A stretch of DNA of 64,000 nt from Sanderia malayensis (lineage: Eukaryota; Cnidaria; Scyphozoa; Semaeostomeae; Pelagiidae), in NCBI GenBank assembly GCA_013076295.1, contig RQOL01000532.1:3472001-3536000 (forward strand), in the 5' to 3' direction. This document shows positions 10,067 to 22,200 of this stretch, one piece after another; the stretch's first letter is position 1; every line of letters begins with the position of its first letter. Below the pieces are notes generated by a model, which ran no database searches, was not told the DNA's origin, and worked only from the letters and a program-made list of their open reading frames with translations. Both the position numbers and the translations under genes were made by a program.

Positions 10067-12983
10067 TTATTGACCAGTTCTCTCTACTTCTCCCTTCGAT
10101 AACTGAGCGTACAACTTGTGAAGTTGTTCTTCTGTAGGCCCTTCGAACCCCGGGGAGACTGGAATATCAAATTCATGATGTAAAACATTTTTGTCAAACG
10201 TCGTTTTGGAAACTCTTTCTAAATATTCTCCGTTATCTTTCCCTCCACAAACTACCACATTGCTGAAACAGCTATCAAATTTATTTTTTGAATCCAAACA
10301 TGCTCGTTTTTCTGAAAAATTTTCGTTTTTCAAGACTTGACTACTAGAATCTACAACATCCTCTCTACTCTCCATAACTGTCCGAAAACTGGAACATGGG
10401 TCATGGCCAACACCAAAATTTCTTCTGGTGCCAGTAAAACTTTCTTCTCTTTCCTTCTCTGATAAAAAATCCACCATCTTCCCATTTTTATTATCAATAA
10501 CTTGAGATTGATTCAAAACAACATGGCTACCTACTCCATGTACACTGCCGTCCAACTTCTTTTCATTTTCATCAATTTGCTTTCTTTTCTTCAATTTGCG
10601 TTTCAAGCTCGGCATTGGTGGAGAGTTGACATCTACATTGATACCAAGGTCATCAAAGCAGGCTTGTTCTGAGGCGAAAGAAAAAAGGAAAATACAAGAA
10701 ACAATAATAAAATAAAATAAACCCATTTTTTTAAAAAAAAATATGCAAAATTCTCGTACAAGAGTTTCTTAGCTTCCCCACGGTTTCTTATCAATGGTTT
10801 CGTATAAAAAATGCGTGTAAACAGGTAGTTCTATGCAATCTTGAATTTGCAAGGGATGCAATAAGATAACATCAGGGTAACTTTAGTAGAGGGAAAGTTT
10901 GGAAAGCATACATAACATTGCAAAGTATACATGCCGTATGCACAGTATATTACATTGAAAAAAGAATAAAGCTTTGTTACCTCGATCTGGGGACATTACA
11001 GCCTCGGTTTGGAGACCAAGTTCCCATTGAGCCTTCGCCACATTGTCTGTGGATGAGGTATTTATCTTTAGTTCGGTATTAGAAGCCTCTGCAGTTGCAT
11101 TTGATTCCTGCATGTTGTCATACCGTAGAAGATCTTTCAAGCTATTTTAAGAGTGACATATACTTACTACAGTAAAAACCCGCATATAAGAAACTCCAAG
11201 TTTTGCATCCTATTCTTAAAACATACAATAGGCTATTGTTTCTTCCATTGTTTTGAAAACAAATTTTGGCCTAAAAGCACTTATAAGAGTAGATTCTTAT
11301 GTATGGACTTTGCTAGATCAATATTCAATTGAAAGCATATGGAGTATATTTTGATACTTACGAGTTGTAAGCCCCAATGACATCTGCATTGATTGGGTTT
11401 ACAGTTGGATAGAGGTACTTCGGTCTGAGGTATGCAACTACGTCACGTATCTGCAACAAAAGAACACAATGCCTGTAATATGCCAGCCCCAAAAAAAGAG
11501 GGAATGTCGGGGAGAGAACAGTCTATTACACGGCTGTTCTGTGCTAAACTGAAGAAAATATGAATGAAGAAAATACACAGTTTTCTTATAAGAATACCTT
11601 AACTTATGTTGAGCCTAAATTTTTCCGTTGTTATTCTTAAATTTCCATTATTTCTCGGCGATTTTGAGGCTCAATATTCTTATAGACCATATTTTAAAAA
11701 AAAGTGTGCAGTACTTTGCAGTGCTAAACGAAATATGATTCCTAAACACTGCTAAACCAACAAATCCAATATACGCTTGGTTGCATGCTTTTCAATAGTT
11801 TACTGCCTTGAAAATGCACTACTTGAGCTGTGGAAATCGGCAATAAATTGGTTTATTATTACCTCTTCATAGGAAGAATGCATTGAATGCACCACTCTGT
11901 AGAGGTCTTGCTTCTTGACGTAACTAAAATGAAACAATTAATAATGCAATCATTTTAATGACATTTGTTATATCTAATATATAATGAAATTAACTATACA
12001 ATTAGTTTCACTTCGTTTATTCCTTTACTTTCGATCTCAAATTAACAAAATGCTTTCGCCACATTAATTGAACTCATGCTTCTAATGCAGATAGCGACAT
12101 GAAAAAATTGTAAACAGAAGGGTTTATTATCCGAAGGGGGTTTATTGTGCAACCAAAGTATTCCAAAAGCAAATGTCTTTACCTGGTGTGATCGTCAGGG
12201 ATAAAATTTTCCATCGCGAACCACAATATAGATGGCTTGATGGTCATTACTTTAACAGGTTTGCCATTCAAAGTAGAAACACCGCATGGAATATTCTCAC
12301 TGAAACAACCCTTCGCCTAGAAAATATCATGGATAGACTTGACGCGCAATGTGGATGTAGACTCATTGCATTGCGCCCCTGTGTTTCACTCGAACCTTGC
12401 TGACCTGTTGGTGGAGTGAAGGAACGAGCAAAAACACAGGAACGCAATGTAATGCGTCCCTGAGTCTAATCTGGATGCAAACATCAAGCATACTACTACC
12501 ACCCATCTTTCTGTAATTAATCTCCTGTCTAAGGCAGTGAGAATCTGGTCTCTTAAGGAATTGCTGCATGTATGTGCAATATATCAAGTGTAATTTAAAA
12601 GGACTGGAAGGTGTCACTCACGTTCCACCGGCAGGAATGAATCTGCGTGGAGAGTTTGTCAGTTGTGAAATATTTACTCATGTTGCTCACGGCTGAGTAT
12701 AAATTGTATTTGTAATCATCCAAGTGAATCTGTCAATAATAAAAAGTGGAAGTTGATGGAAGAGAAAGACCCAAGACACACGAAAGGGGTCATACATACA
12801 TACATACAAATGTAGCAATAATAGTACTAATAATAATAATTTTGATAAACATCGTTCGACAGTGCTCAAAACACATATGTGTAGAGCAGTATAGAATATA
12901 TACATATATATATACATAGCGGTATACATACATACATACAAATTTATGTAACACACATGTATGTATGTGTGTATGTATGTATG

Positions 12984-13014
<31 letters not shown>

Positions 13015-16000
13015 TGTATGTATGTATGTATGCATGTATGTATATATGTATGTATGCATGTTCAAGTACGTACGTATGTATGTATGTATGCATGGGCATG
13101 AGCGTAAGCGAAAGCAGAAAGGGTTAAATGAATAAAGAATTCATAAAAAAACGATGAGCATCAAATGCAGTAAAAGAAGATTTCGGACAAGAAGATGATT
13201 ATGAATAAAAAGATGATGATGAAGAAAAGAAGAAAGAATAAAACGAAAAATAAAAGTAGAAGAAATGATGAAGTAAATTGGATCACCTTCATTTTAAATG
13301 TCTTCGCAATCTCTTTATACAGATATTCGAAGCCATATTTTGTTTTACATTGGATAAAGACGGCATAATTTGAGCCTTTTTCAAGCCAGCTAAAAATAAT
13401 AACCAAAAACTATATTCTCCACTCTATCAACGCACTAGTGACTGGAATTCTCTGCTAAGTATTATACCCAAGTCGCTACTTTCAACCTGTACTTACCCAC
13501 TCATTAATCTGACCATGGCATCTTTGCTTTCTTCCTGAAAAAAAGAAAAAAATTCAACCAACGTTCGTCCAACTCAATCTGAATCGATACAACCGTAGTT
13601 GTGTGTGACGTCAAGTCTTCGAAGAAGAGAGCACATAGATTCACTACATTGCGTCCCTGTACCTCACTCGTGTGGCTCGCTCAGTTGTGCCTTGTGTTGA
13701 GCGAGTTGCAAGAGAAAACACTGGGACGCAATGTAGTGAGTCTAGAGAACACACAGTAGCTAGACTAAGATGATTTGCAATAAACAAACATTCGTTGTTA
13801 CAATCACTTAAAAATGATCACTTAGTAAGCAAATAATGATTGATTAAAATTGAGAAATGATCAACAAACCCTTTGCGGAATTGTTTTCAATAGAGGCATG
13901 CAGAATGTCGTATCAATGTACAGGCCTTGGATGATCTTAACACTGTAAAATAAGCATTGGTGCTAAAGTAAAGTAAAGAGGAACAGGTTTGCTGTGAAAA
14001 ATGCGAAGAGAATTCGTCTCCCGTACAATGTAGCCACACTCGTGGTCAGAGGCTCTTGGGAAACTTCCAAAACTAGAGTCTACTAACCAACCTCACTACC
14101 TCCAAGTCATCTTTAACAACCCGGCTATCTCGAACAAGCTCCCATTACCCCTCCTTCTCCTATGGGGTGAATTTTCAGTCCGGATATCTCGAAGTCCCAT
14201 TGTGTCACAAAAATTTTGATTTCTCGCAAAACTTCAAAATAGCAGAGATTGACCATAGCGAAAAAGTCATAAATTTGCAAACTTCTTTCCCCGTGGTCCT
14301 AATGAATCCCTCCCCCCGCACTCGCCTTAAAACAATGTTATTCTGTTCACCAGCCCTTTGTGGTCGCAATGGAGCAATGTCGTAATCGTATACGCCATTC
14401 TAAAAAAACTGCATTGCTTGAGGAATGAGGGGGTCTAAAGTATCCCAGTACTTTTGGGGATTATTTCAGCCGCATGTTATGGAGAAGCAAGAAGGCAAAC
14501 AACCTGTCGACTGATTCCTCACCTATCTCCTGACTTTAAGCACGACACTTTCTTAATGTCTCCTTTTTGAAGTCTGAAGTCACCTAAAAGAAGATTCAAT
14601 AACGAATATTCGTTAACATGAACATTCGTTTACCAGCTGGATGCAGATTGAAACTTTCGTGATGAGATTCCCGTGATTCTCTCTCGAAGATCTTAAATAG
14701 CTAACCGCGGGAAATCTGGGTAAACGAACCATTACTCCTAGAGAGCTGGGAATTGTCTCAACGTGATCAGTAGGACCTATTTAGTATAATTCGACTCCTT
14801 GTGAGTCATTTTTCAGTCTATTTAAAAATTTGATCTCTTCAGTACCTGCTTCATGTATGATAGAAAGTTTAAATAGCTATCCGAAACCTTTATGTATCCA
14901 AAACCTTTACCATAACCTTAACCCTGACTTTAATACCTTAATACCTCAGGGTCAAGGCATTCTGGATATCTTAGTTCATATTTGCTCCTGCGCATTGGGC
15001 ATATTGTGGCACTGCGCATCGTGGCATGGCTATGACAAAGGACTGGATAATGAAAAACATTGGTGAGGGGAGAATGGGGGTCATATTCTGCTCACAGTAA
15101 GCAAAATGTGCAGAAACATAGCATTTCCATCTGAATTTTTCAGGTGTCCAATGGACTTTTGTCCTTGATTGTGGATCGAATATTTCGTTTTTTTTTTGGA
15201 TCCGAGGCCAAACTTAGTCTTTTAATTATGACGTCAGATTAAAAAGCTCCGATATCGTCGAAAGTCATTTCAGAAATTTTCTTCACATTCACAAGACGCG
15301 AAGAGAATAATATTGATTGCCGAAATTAAAAAAGAGTGAAACATGTTTTTTTCAAAAGAACATTTTCTTGCCTTTGCAGCGGGTGCTGCAACAGCATGTG
15401 TTTGCAGTGTATTATATTTTAAAATGAAAAATAACTTCATAGCACAGAAGATAAAAGATGTTGGAGTGCAAACAAAAATAACCAAGGTGCGATTTCAAAA
15501 GATATAAGATAAAGTTCAGCTTGGCATATTCAAATACTCTCGAAATTTATTTAAAAGTTATTCATGCCATAACACATGAAACATATATTTTCTTTTTCTA
15601 GTTTGGAAATGCTTCAACACAGATACCTAAAATAAATACTGCAAGTCAGGCAGTGATGACGACGGCAGTGGCAACGTCTTCCACTGCAACATCAACTATA
15701 AGTGTTGCAGTGGAAGTCGCAGCATGTCAAACAGATCACAAAATAACGAAGAACATTGGCATAACCACTGTCAACTTTGAAACATCGAACGAGGAAGAAG
15801 ATGACGATGAATTTTTTCCTTGTGTGGAGGAGCTTCCCATTGAAGCCTCGGAGCAGCATATTGAAGTTAACAATGTATGTAACAATCCTAGCAAATTTAA
15901 TTCAATTGTCTGTCGTTTTCTAGATATCTTTTAAACTCTCGCTATTTATGAAGTAGACATGTTTTGAAACCGATTCATAAATTGACTTTTGCCAATAGCG

Positions 16001-18464
16001 ATAATATTTTGTTTCTTTTTGTAGAAAGAGTGCATGAATTCAAAAATTCAGCCAATGAAATCATTGGCCGAAAGAGAATAACAAGTAAGCGAAGTATTGA
16101 AAATATTTGGTCTTCTTACTTGACAGCTAAATACGTAGCAATAATTGTTGACCAACTAAAAGTTATTACTGCTAAAGAATATTCACTTCATCAGTGCGAT
16201 GCATTTAATCCAGAACTTTTACTTTAATAATTATTGTTCTTTCTTTTTCAGGTTTATGGACGGTGTCAGAGACGTAGAGATTAATTAGATATAAAAAAGG
16301 ACTTTAAATATTTTGATTTATAAAAATATCATCATGCCGCCCCTTAGACGTGCATTGCAGAGTACACTAGTCAAATAAGACCATTTAAATCGAGTTCAAA
16401 TAACATCTAGCTAATTACCTTGTTTGTATTCCAGAACATTCAAGGTGGTTTAACAAGTGGTATAGATTAACGCTATTAACCCCGTTGCTGAATTTATGAG
16501 GGGCTGTGGGTGGGGAGGTTAATTGTGCCCAAAGATGGTATTGGGCTTTGGGAAGGCTTAATCTTCCACAGCCCTTCATTATGCTTGTCAAATCAATCTA
16601 ATGAAGATGTTGACCGATTATAGGCCATTTGGTGAAAACCAAATGTGCGACTATAGATGGTCCAAGCGTTCAGCAACGGGGCTAAAGAGCATCAATCTAT
16701 ACCTCTTGTTAAACCATTTTGCTAAGCTGATTTAAGAGAAGGGTTGTCTTATATAACAACACGATTAAACATATTTTGCAAGGCTCGTCGAAGGGGCATG
16801 TGTGGTAAATTTTAGGTTTGGTTTTAAAAATTGTAATTCACTTGACTGATGTATAAAGATCTCTGACACTAAATAAATTGTTTATTTCATGTTTGATGTC
16901 TGAAAAAGCAGATGCTTCATCGTCATTTGACTATAGACTTTTACCTTGGCTAATGCTAAGGTTGTTAGATTCAAGCTTTGCGCTCCAGGTCCTATTGCTA
17001 GAGAGATTTTTCAGTCTTATTGTTAGAGAGATTGAAAGTTTAAATAGATATCCGCGGAAAACCTAGGTCCACGAACCATAGAGAAAGCAGAACCGATGCT
17101 ACTGCGCAGGAGCATCAGATGAGAAATAAAGAATTTTTAATGGTTGAACTAAAAATGCTTTACCTGTGTACAATACTGTCCCCTGGTCTCCTTCAAATAA
17201 AAACCTGAAAGTGAAAAGATATGATTATAATTATGATTATGTCTATGAGGATTATAATTATCATTGACCGTGATTATAGTGATATAAATTATGATTATGA
17301 CAATAGGTATAATAAAACAGAATAAAAACTTTTTCATACATCACAGAACCTACACAATGTCCTGCAGGTATCAGAGTAACAACGATAGACTTCAATTCAC
17401 CCTGAAGACATCAATAGAACACACTAATGATACAGCTCCAATAATAGAAGGAAGAAGCATTCAAAAGTGTGAATACTATGAAGCAAACAGGCTGATATGA
17501 TGAGAAACATACCATTTCATCTTTCAGCTGAATCAATGTGGGTTGACTCACAGGGATATCACGCTGGAATAGATAAACGTCAGTAATGTAATGTACAGTA
17601 AAAATCCACATATAAGAGCCTATAAATTTTCCTTCCAGCCTATTGTTCCAAGATAATAGTCTATTGTTTCTTCTATTGTTTTGATCAGAAATATCACCCT
17701 GAAGATTCTTAATCCATTGGTTCTTATATGTGGGTTTTTACTGCACTGCGAGAACCTCTCCTGAAGAAAACTGCCAGAGGTTGTATGCCATCTCATTTGC
17801 TATTTAAATATATAATGATCTATTCCACAGTTCGGCGTGGAAGTAAACTACCATTAAAATCCAATATGCGAAAATTCTTACAGTGAAATGGCAGAGATGT
17901 TTCAAGTTTGCGTCGAATTTCAATAAATTGTTCGTTGTCTCAGAACAGTAGAGATGTACTTCACTGCTGAAGAAGTAAACAATTAAATCTCGTTATTAAT
18001 GAAATCATTTGAAACGCGAATAATTTATATAATATGAACTTTTAAAAGCATACAACAACACCATATTTGTGAGGGGGCGGGGCAAAAAAACGTGTGTTAA
18101 CAAAATTAAATTCAACCTACTTCGACTTCAATTTTTCATGAAATTCCTTGGACGAAAGTCCTTCCATATGATCTTGGGATAAAACAAGAGTTAGAAAATT
18201 AGCATTTATAACCTTAGACTTTGTAATTCCATGAAAATTTATCAGTGAAGGCAATAAAAACGTCGGGGCTAATAGCAAACGCAAATGGCCTAAATCGTTG
18301 TTTCTTTCATTTATTCAATAACATACGCTGGAAAACAAGTAAAATAATATCTTACCGGAATGACAGTGCGATAGAAAGAATACATCACAGTCTAGAGTCT
18401 CTGCTGTAAAGTTATCAATAGCTATAAAAGGGTATTCTTGTAACTTTCCTTGGAAAATACTCAT
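10067..18464 (-). CDS. DCLRE1C: Artemis nuclease (DNA cross-link repair 1C), complete
   Basis: Sixteen coding exons join in phase to 609 aa: 18356-18464, 18121-18172, 17882-17966, 17513-17563, 17340-17401, 17164-17204, 14523-14583, 13870-13942, 13497-13534, 13287-13389, 12622-12729, 12183-12316, 11863-11923, 11362-11450, 10981-11141, 10067-10668. The metallo-beta-lactamase motifs are SHCHSDHM (H33, H35, D37, H38, the same positions I recall for human Artemis), PAGHC (H114) and YTGDF (D135). The beta-CASP residues are D164 (IDTTFC), H256 (TQIHSCR) and H321 (HSSYEE). The C-terminal tail (200 codons in the last exon) is low-complexity and basic near its start, and ends with a short EQLHKLYAQLSKGE block like the vertebrate C-terminus. 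Artemis opens hairpins and trims ends in non-homologous end joining with DNA-PKcs. All donors are GT. Intron 6 (14584-17163) contains an opposite-strand gene. Confidence 0.93.
11168..11312. mobile_element. Palindromic element family B, copy 1 (degenerate)
   Basis: It starts with the family inverted repeat TACAGTAAAAACCCGCATAT and has the internal blocks CAATAGGCTATTGTTTCTTC and CATTGTTTTGA seen in the other five copies. The right end is degenerate. It sits in a DCLRE1C intron. Confidence 0.7.
11581..11690. mobile_element. Palindromic element family G, copy 1
   Basis: It begins TTATAAGAATACCTTAAC and ends GGCTCAATATTCTTATAG. It is homologous to 44250-44379, which has the same internal TTTTCCATTGTTA-like block. 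It lies in a DCLRE1C intron. Confidence 0.6.
12358..12468. mobile_element. Palindromic element family F, copy 1
   Basis: Its ends are TAGACTCATTGCATTGCG and CGCAATG...TGAGTCTA. Copies are also present at 13636 and 45655. About 110 bp, in a DCLRE1C intron. Confidence 0.65.
12785..13095. repeat. (CATA)n/(TATG)n microsatellite
   Basis: Tetranucleotide tracts, densest at 12957-13095 (ATGT repeats), with a CATACATACATA tract at 12927 and another at 12793. It lies in the DCLRE1C intron between exons 10 and 11. Open frames through it are low-complexity artefacts. Confidence 0.95.
13636..13744. mobile_element. Palindromic element family F, copy 2
   Basis: A near-perfect terminal inverted repeat: TCACTACATTGCGTCCCTG on the left and GGGACGCAATGTAGTGA on the right. 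About 109 bp, in a DCLRE1C intron. Confidence 0.75.
14645..14880. repeat. Dispersed copy of the 180-bp repeat, inverted orientation
   Basis: It contains AGAGAGCTGGGAATTGTCTC, ATCAGTAGGACCTATTTAG and ATTCGACTCCTTGTGAGTC, the reverse complement of the tandem units at 42621-43160. It lies in DCLRE1C intron 6. Confidence 0.75.
15343..16081 (+). CDS. Small single-pass membrane protein of unknown function, nested in Artemis intron
   Basis: I do not recognise this gene. Three exons join in phase: 15343-15486, 15602-15874 and 16025-16081, giving 157 aa and TAA. The donors are AAG|gtgcga and AAT|gtatgt, and the acceptors are ttctag and ttgtag. After MFFSKEHF a hydrophobic, alanine-rich segment (about residues 8-27) suggests a membrane anchor or signal anchor. 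It is followed by a Ser/Thr/Ala/Val-rich stretch and then an acidic run (EEEDDDE). It lies wholly within DCLRE1C intron 6 on the opposite strand. A donor just past the stop (ACAAG|gtaagc) and an acceptor at about 16253 suggest an optional 3' UTR intron. The consistent phases and the TM-then-acidic layout favour a real gene, but the exact 3' end is uncertain. Confidence 0.55.
16445..16719. mobile_element. Long palindromic element family H
   Basis: The arms TGGTTTAACAAGTGGTATAG (left) and CTATACCTCTTGTTAAACCA (right) are inverted. A second internal pair, ACCCCGTTGCTGAA and TTCAGCAACGGGGCT, extends the arms to about 48 bp. The centre also folds back (GGCTGTGG with CCACAGCC). Total about 275 bp, in DCLRE1C intron 6 just beyond the nested gene. 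Confidence 0.75.
16905..17075. repeat. Partial dispersed copy of the 180-bp repeat
   Basis: It shares GAAAGTTTAAATAG followed by ATATCCGCGG, CTAGAGAG and TTTTTCAGTC blocks with the tandem units at 42621-43160. It is degenerate. Confidence 0.5.
17594..17745. mobile_element. Palindromic element family B, copy 2
   Basis: Terminal inverted repeats TACAGTAAAAATCCACATAT and ATATGTGGGTTTTTACTGCA; internal AGCCTATTGTTCCAAGA. About 152 bp, in a DCLRE1C intron. Confidence 0.8.
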
Positions 18465-19262
18465 GGCTCTGGTTTGGTTTCCTAAAAATCATTCAGGCAA
18501 AAAAATAGTTTGAAAGATTTGCAATTGGGGGGAAGCCTCTGTATCAATACGAGTTCGCCAAAAACGGGAAACTTCCAAGAAAAATTGTTCAAATTTGTAT
18601 GCACCAGAAAATAGAGAGAAGCCACAATAAACCGTTTATTTCAGTTTAATTAAACTAATTTCATAAGAAATCATTCAATAACTATAAAAAATATGTCTGA
18701 ATACTAAGATTATTGAATGTATACTTCAATAAAATAAAGAAAAATAAAAAACAAATTAAAGTGAAAAGTAAGATACTTAATAATAATAACAACAGAAAAG
18801 TAATAAGAAACTTATTTGAATCTTATATTATAAACAATCTACAATTCAAAATTTAACTAGCTATACATGAGCCCTTGAAACAACGTAAATGATACATTAT
18901 GCTATCTTTATTACTTAAACGTTATGAGATTGCGCCTGCCTTATTGGCAACTTGCAACACTCTATTTTCTTGCCAATATTAAGCCATGATATCGGGTCCC
19001 CATAGCTTAAAATGCCCAGTACTTGGCAATTAAGTCTCATTAACGTAAAATTTCTCATACCTTGCTAAGTCTCCATAGCTTCTTATAGTATTTAGCACTT
19101 GGCAATTAATATCCTCCTACAATTAATTATGCTGTTGCTTACAATGTTGAATACCCTTGTAATTGACTCTAAACATGTTTACACTATCAATTCCTGAAAT
19201 TAAGACTATACATACACGAATGCATTGTTGTCAAATCATGTTGCAATGACTCGACTCCACAT
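18465..19262. other. Interval between DCLRE1C start and phosphatase stop
   Basis: Upstream region of DCLRE1C and probable 3' UTR of the receptor phosphatase; the minus-strand AATAAA at 18907-18912 is a candidate poly(A) signal. Nothing else recognised. Confidence 0.4.
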
Positions 19263-22200
19263 CTACAGTTGCCAATCGTCATTGTCTTGTTCCATATTAT
19301 CGATAAGGCCTTCGTTTTCTTCAGTGTTATCAGATGGGGATTGCTGATTGGCCAGGGGGAGGGAATCTCCATCGGTGGCTGGGTATTTCGATGACATCTC
19401 CTTGTATCTCAGTGCACTATGGTACAAGTATTCGTAATGTGCCTGAAACAGCAATCGGGTGGTTAATACATAGCAGGAGTAAGTAATCATTTAAAAGTCT
19501 TATCACTTGATCAACTGATCAATCACCTTATCACCCAATTATTTCAACAAGTAACCAACATTTAATTTGCCTATTTGATATAAACGTTTTAGACCCAGTG
19601 TAATGGACCACGGATCGAACCCAGTGTAATGGATTAAAGATTTCAACCCAGTGCAATGGATTAAAGATCTATACAATTGAAGTGCTTCACTTCATTAGAT
19701 TAGATTACCATAATTTATTACCAGCGATAAATACTACTCATTCGGTCTGCATACCTTGTTCTGTATGATCAGCGGTCTTTGCGATCTCAACAGCCTCGCA
19801 GTCGTGAAGACATCGACAGTCTCTTCAAAGTCATCCATCTGCTCTTTGATGTTATTCAGAGCACAAAACACGCCAGATCTGCCAACTCCACAACTGAAAA
19901 TAAAACAACCACCGCTCAGCATTAGTTTCCTACATTGCTCAACAATACGATCTGAACTTTTCCAGGGGGTTACGTAAGTAGACAATATAAAATTCTTAGG
20001 AATCAGGATCCTTATAACAGCATACAGTAAACTCTCGCGCATAAGAACCTGTGAATTCTGCATCCAGCCTATTGTTCAAATACAATAGCCTATTGTCTCT
20101 TCTATTGTTTTCAGCAGGGATTTCAGCCTGGAAAGTTCTCAATTCGCTGGTTCTTACACGCGAGTGTTTACTGTGTCGTACTAATAGGTTATCCTGTTAA
20201 AGCATTCGTTTATTATCATTATTCGTTTATAAATTATTTCTCCAGACTGAAAACTAATCAAGCAGTAAATTGACCAGCCAACCCCCGTGCCACCGACAAA
20301 CAGTCGTTGTTTTTAATAAAAAATCAACAAAAACACGGGGGTAGTTGTTGCTTACCTGCAGTGTACAACGATAGGACTGCTGTCTGGTGAAGTTCTAGAA
20401 GCTTCCATGAGTCGCTTCCTTTCCTTGATATCATCCATTATTTTGAATAGATGATCGACGACTGGCAGTTCGTCCTCAGGCCAATGAAGATATTGGTAAT
20501 GGTAAATCTTGCGTTTCTCACTCTCTCCCTAAAACGAAGTATAGCCCAACGTTAGCTGAATGGCTGCAAGCTTCACTTCTTCACACTTGGCAGCAAAATA
20601 GTCACGAAACTTGAACAGTGCGTAAACTACTTTAGGACACTTTGGGACACGTAAAAATATAAAAGAATAGAATAGAATAGAATAGAATAGAATAGAATAG
20701 AATAGAATAGAATAGTATAGAATAGGAATAGAATAGAATAGAATAGAATAGAATAGGAATAGAATAGAATAGAATAGAGCATACATAATTTCAACACAAA
20801 GGCCTAATCACATAATCAACTATTATAAGACTATAAACTATCAACTATTATAGACTAAAACAACAAAAAAGTAATACATGAAAGTTAGTAGAAATCGTAT
20901 AAATAATTTTGTGCTGAGGACACCAAGAAAAGTCTCGAAGGAGACTGTCAGGCTCAGTGACCTTTAGGTATTCAAAAAAGAAAGGTTTTCAACTGACTGG
21001 TTCTATTCAGCCCCCACTCCTCCTAAAACAACAATCTCAACAAGACCTTCTTGGTTAAAATGCAAATAAAATCTCGTCATTATCGTTGTCTTTCTCAAAA
21101 ATATGTCTGGGGGAGAGATGGGATAAAAAATACGAATAATAAAATAAAATAAAATAATAAATAAAAATACGATTCTATGATATAGAAGCGTCACGATTGA
21201 GAGAGAAAATGTGGAATTGCATGAAAATTAAGAGAAGAAGGAATAGAAGGAATTAAAATCAAGCAGAACTTGTAAACGTACCCATTCCTGTCTTCCAACA
21301 AGCTCTAATTGTTTAATTCTGACATACTCATCGGTTTCTTCAGACAAGCAGTGGATTTCAAACGTCCCAAAATTGACTGGATTGCAATCGGGACGTGGAA
21401 GATAGTCAAAGAAGTCCTCCTGGAAAAATGAAGGTCGACATTGTACATTGTCCTTATACATATACAATATCCCTTCCTACAAGGTCTATGTAATTTAAGT
21501 CAATAATACAAGCCTACCGTATTTCCTCGATTAAACGCCCCCTTATGCTAGGCTGTTATCTTGTACTTTCTAATAAACACCCCCCTCGAATAATAACCCC
21601 CCTCGATTAGGCACCCCCTTAAAAAGTGTCGGAATTAATAAACGCCCGGGCGTTTAATCGAGGAAATACGGTATGAGGATGGTGTTAGGTGAGGTATATG
21701 AGCTAAAGGGTTCATTGAAAAATCAAAAATCAACTGACATTATTCTCTACCTTTTCGCGCTCCTGATCTGTCAGAAGACTGACGATGATCTCAGAGAAAT
21801 TTTCCCAAATCATTCTCCAGAAATCTTCAATAGTATCGTACAGCGGCATTTGCGTGACGATGAACTTCTTCTTCTGATAAAAACCCTGCACAAAGCAATA
21901 AAACGCATTTGCATCAAAACGAGGCTGGAATTCGACTGCTTGGTCTGATGGGAAGGGATGATCAACTGCAAGTGATCGACAACTAGAATTGCCATCTCGA
22001 AAATAAAGAACAAGGACCAAAGAATGAGGAACATGGACAAGGGATGCACAATATCGAACGATACATTCGAACATCGAATACATAGTAATCTCGAATGGCG
22101 TAAATGGTGATCACGATAGCTGAATAAGGGGGGAAATCAATTTGAAAATAATAATGAAGAAAAAACAGAAAATATAATACATAATTACATCAATGTAATT

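Noticed and set aside
12687..13065. Minus-strand Tyr/Met/His-rich frames
   Set aside because: They are translations of the tetranucleotide microsatellite.
20529..20786. Minus-strand Leu/Phe/Tyr/Ser frame
   Set aside because: It is a translation of the GAATA repeat.
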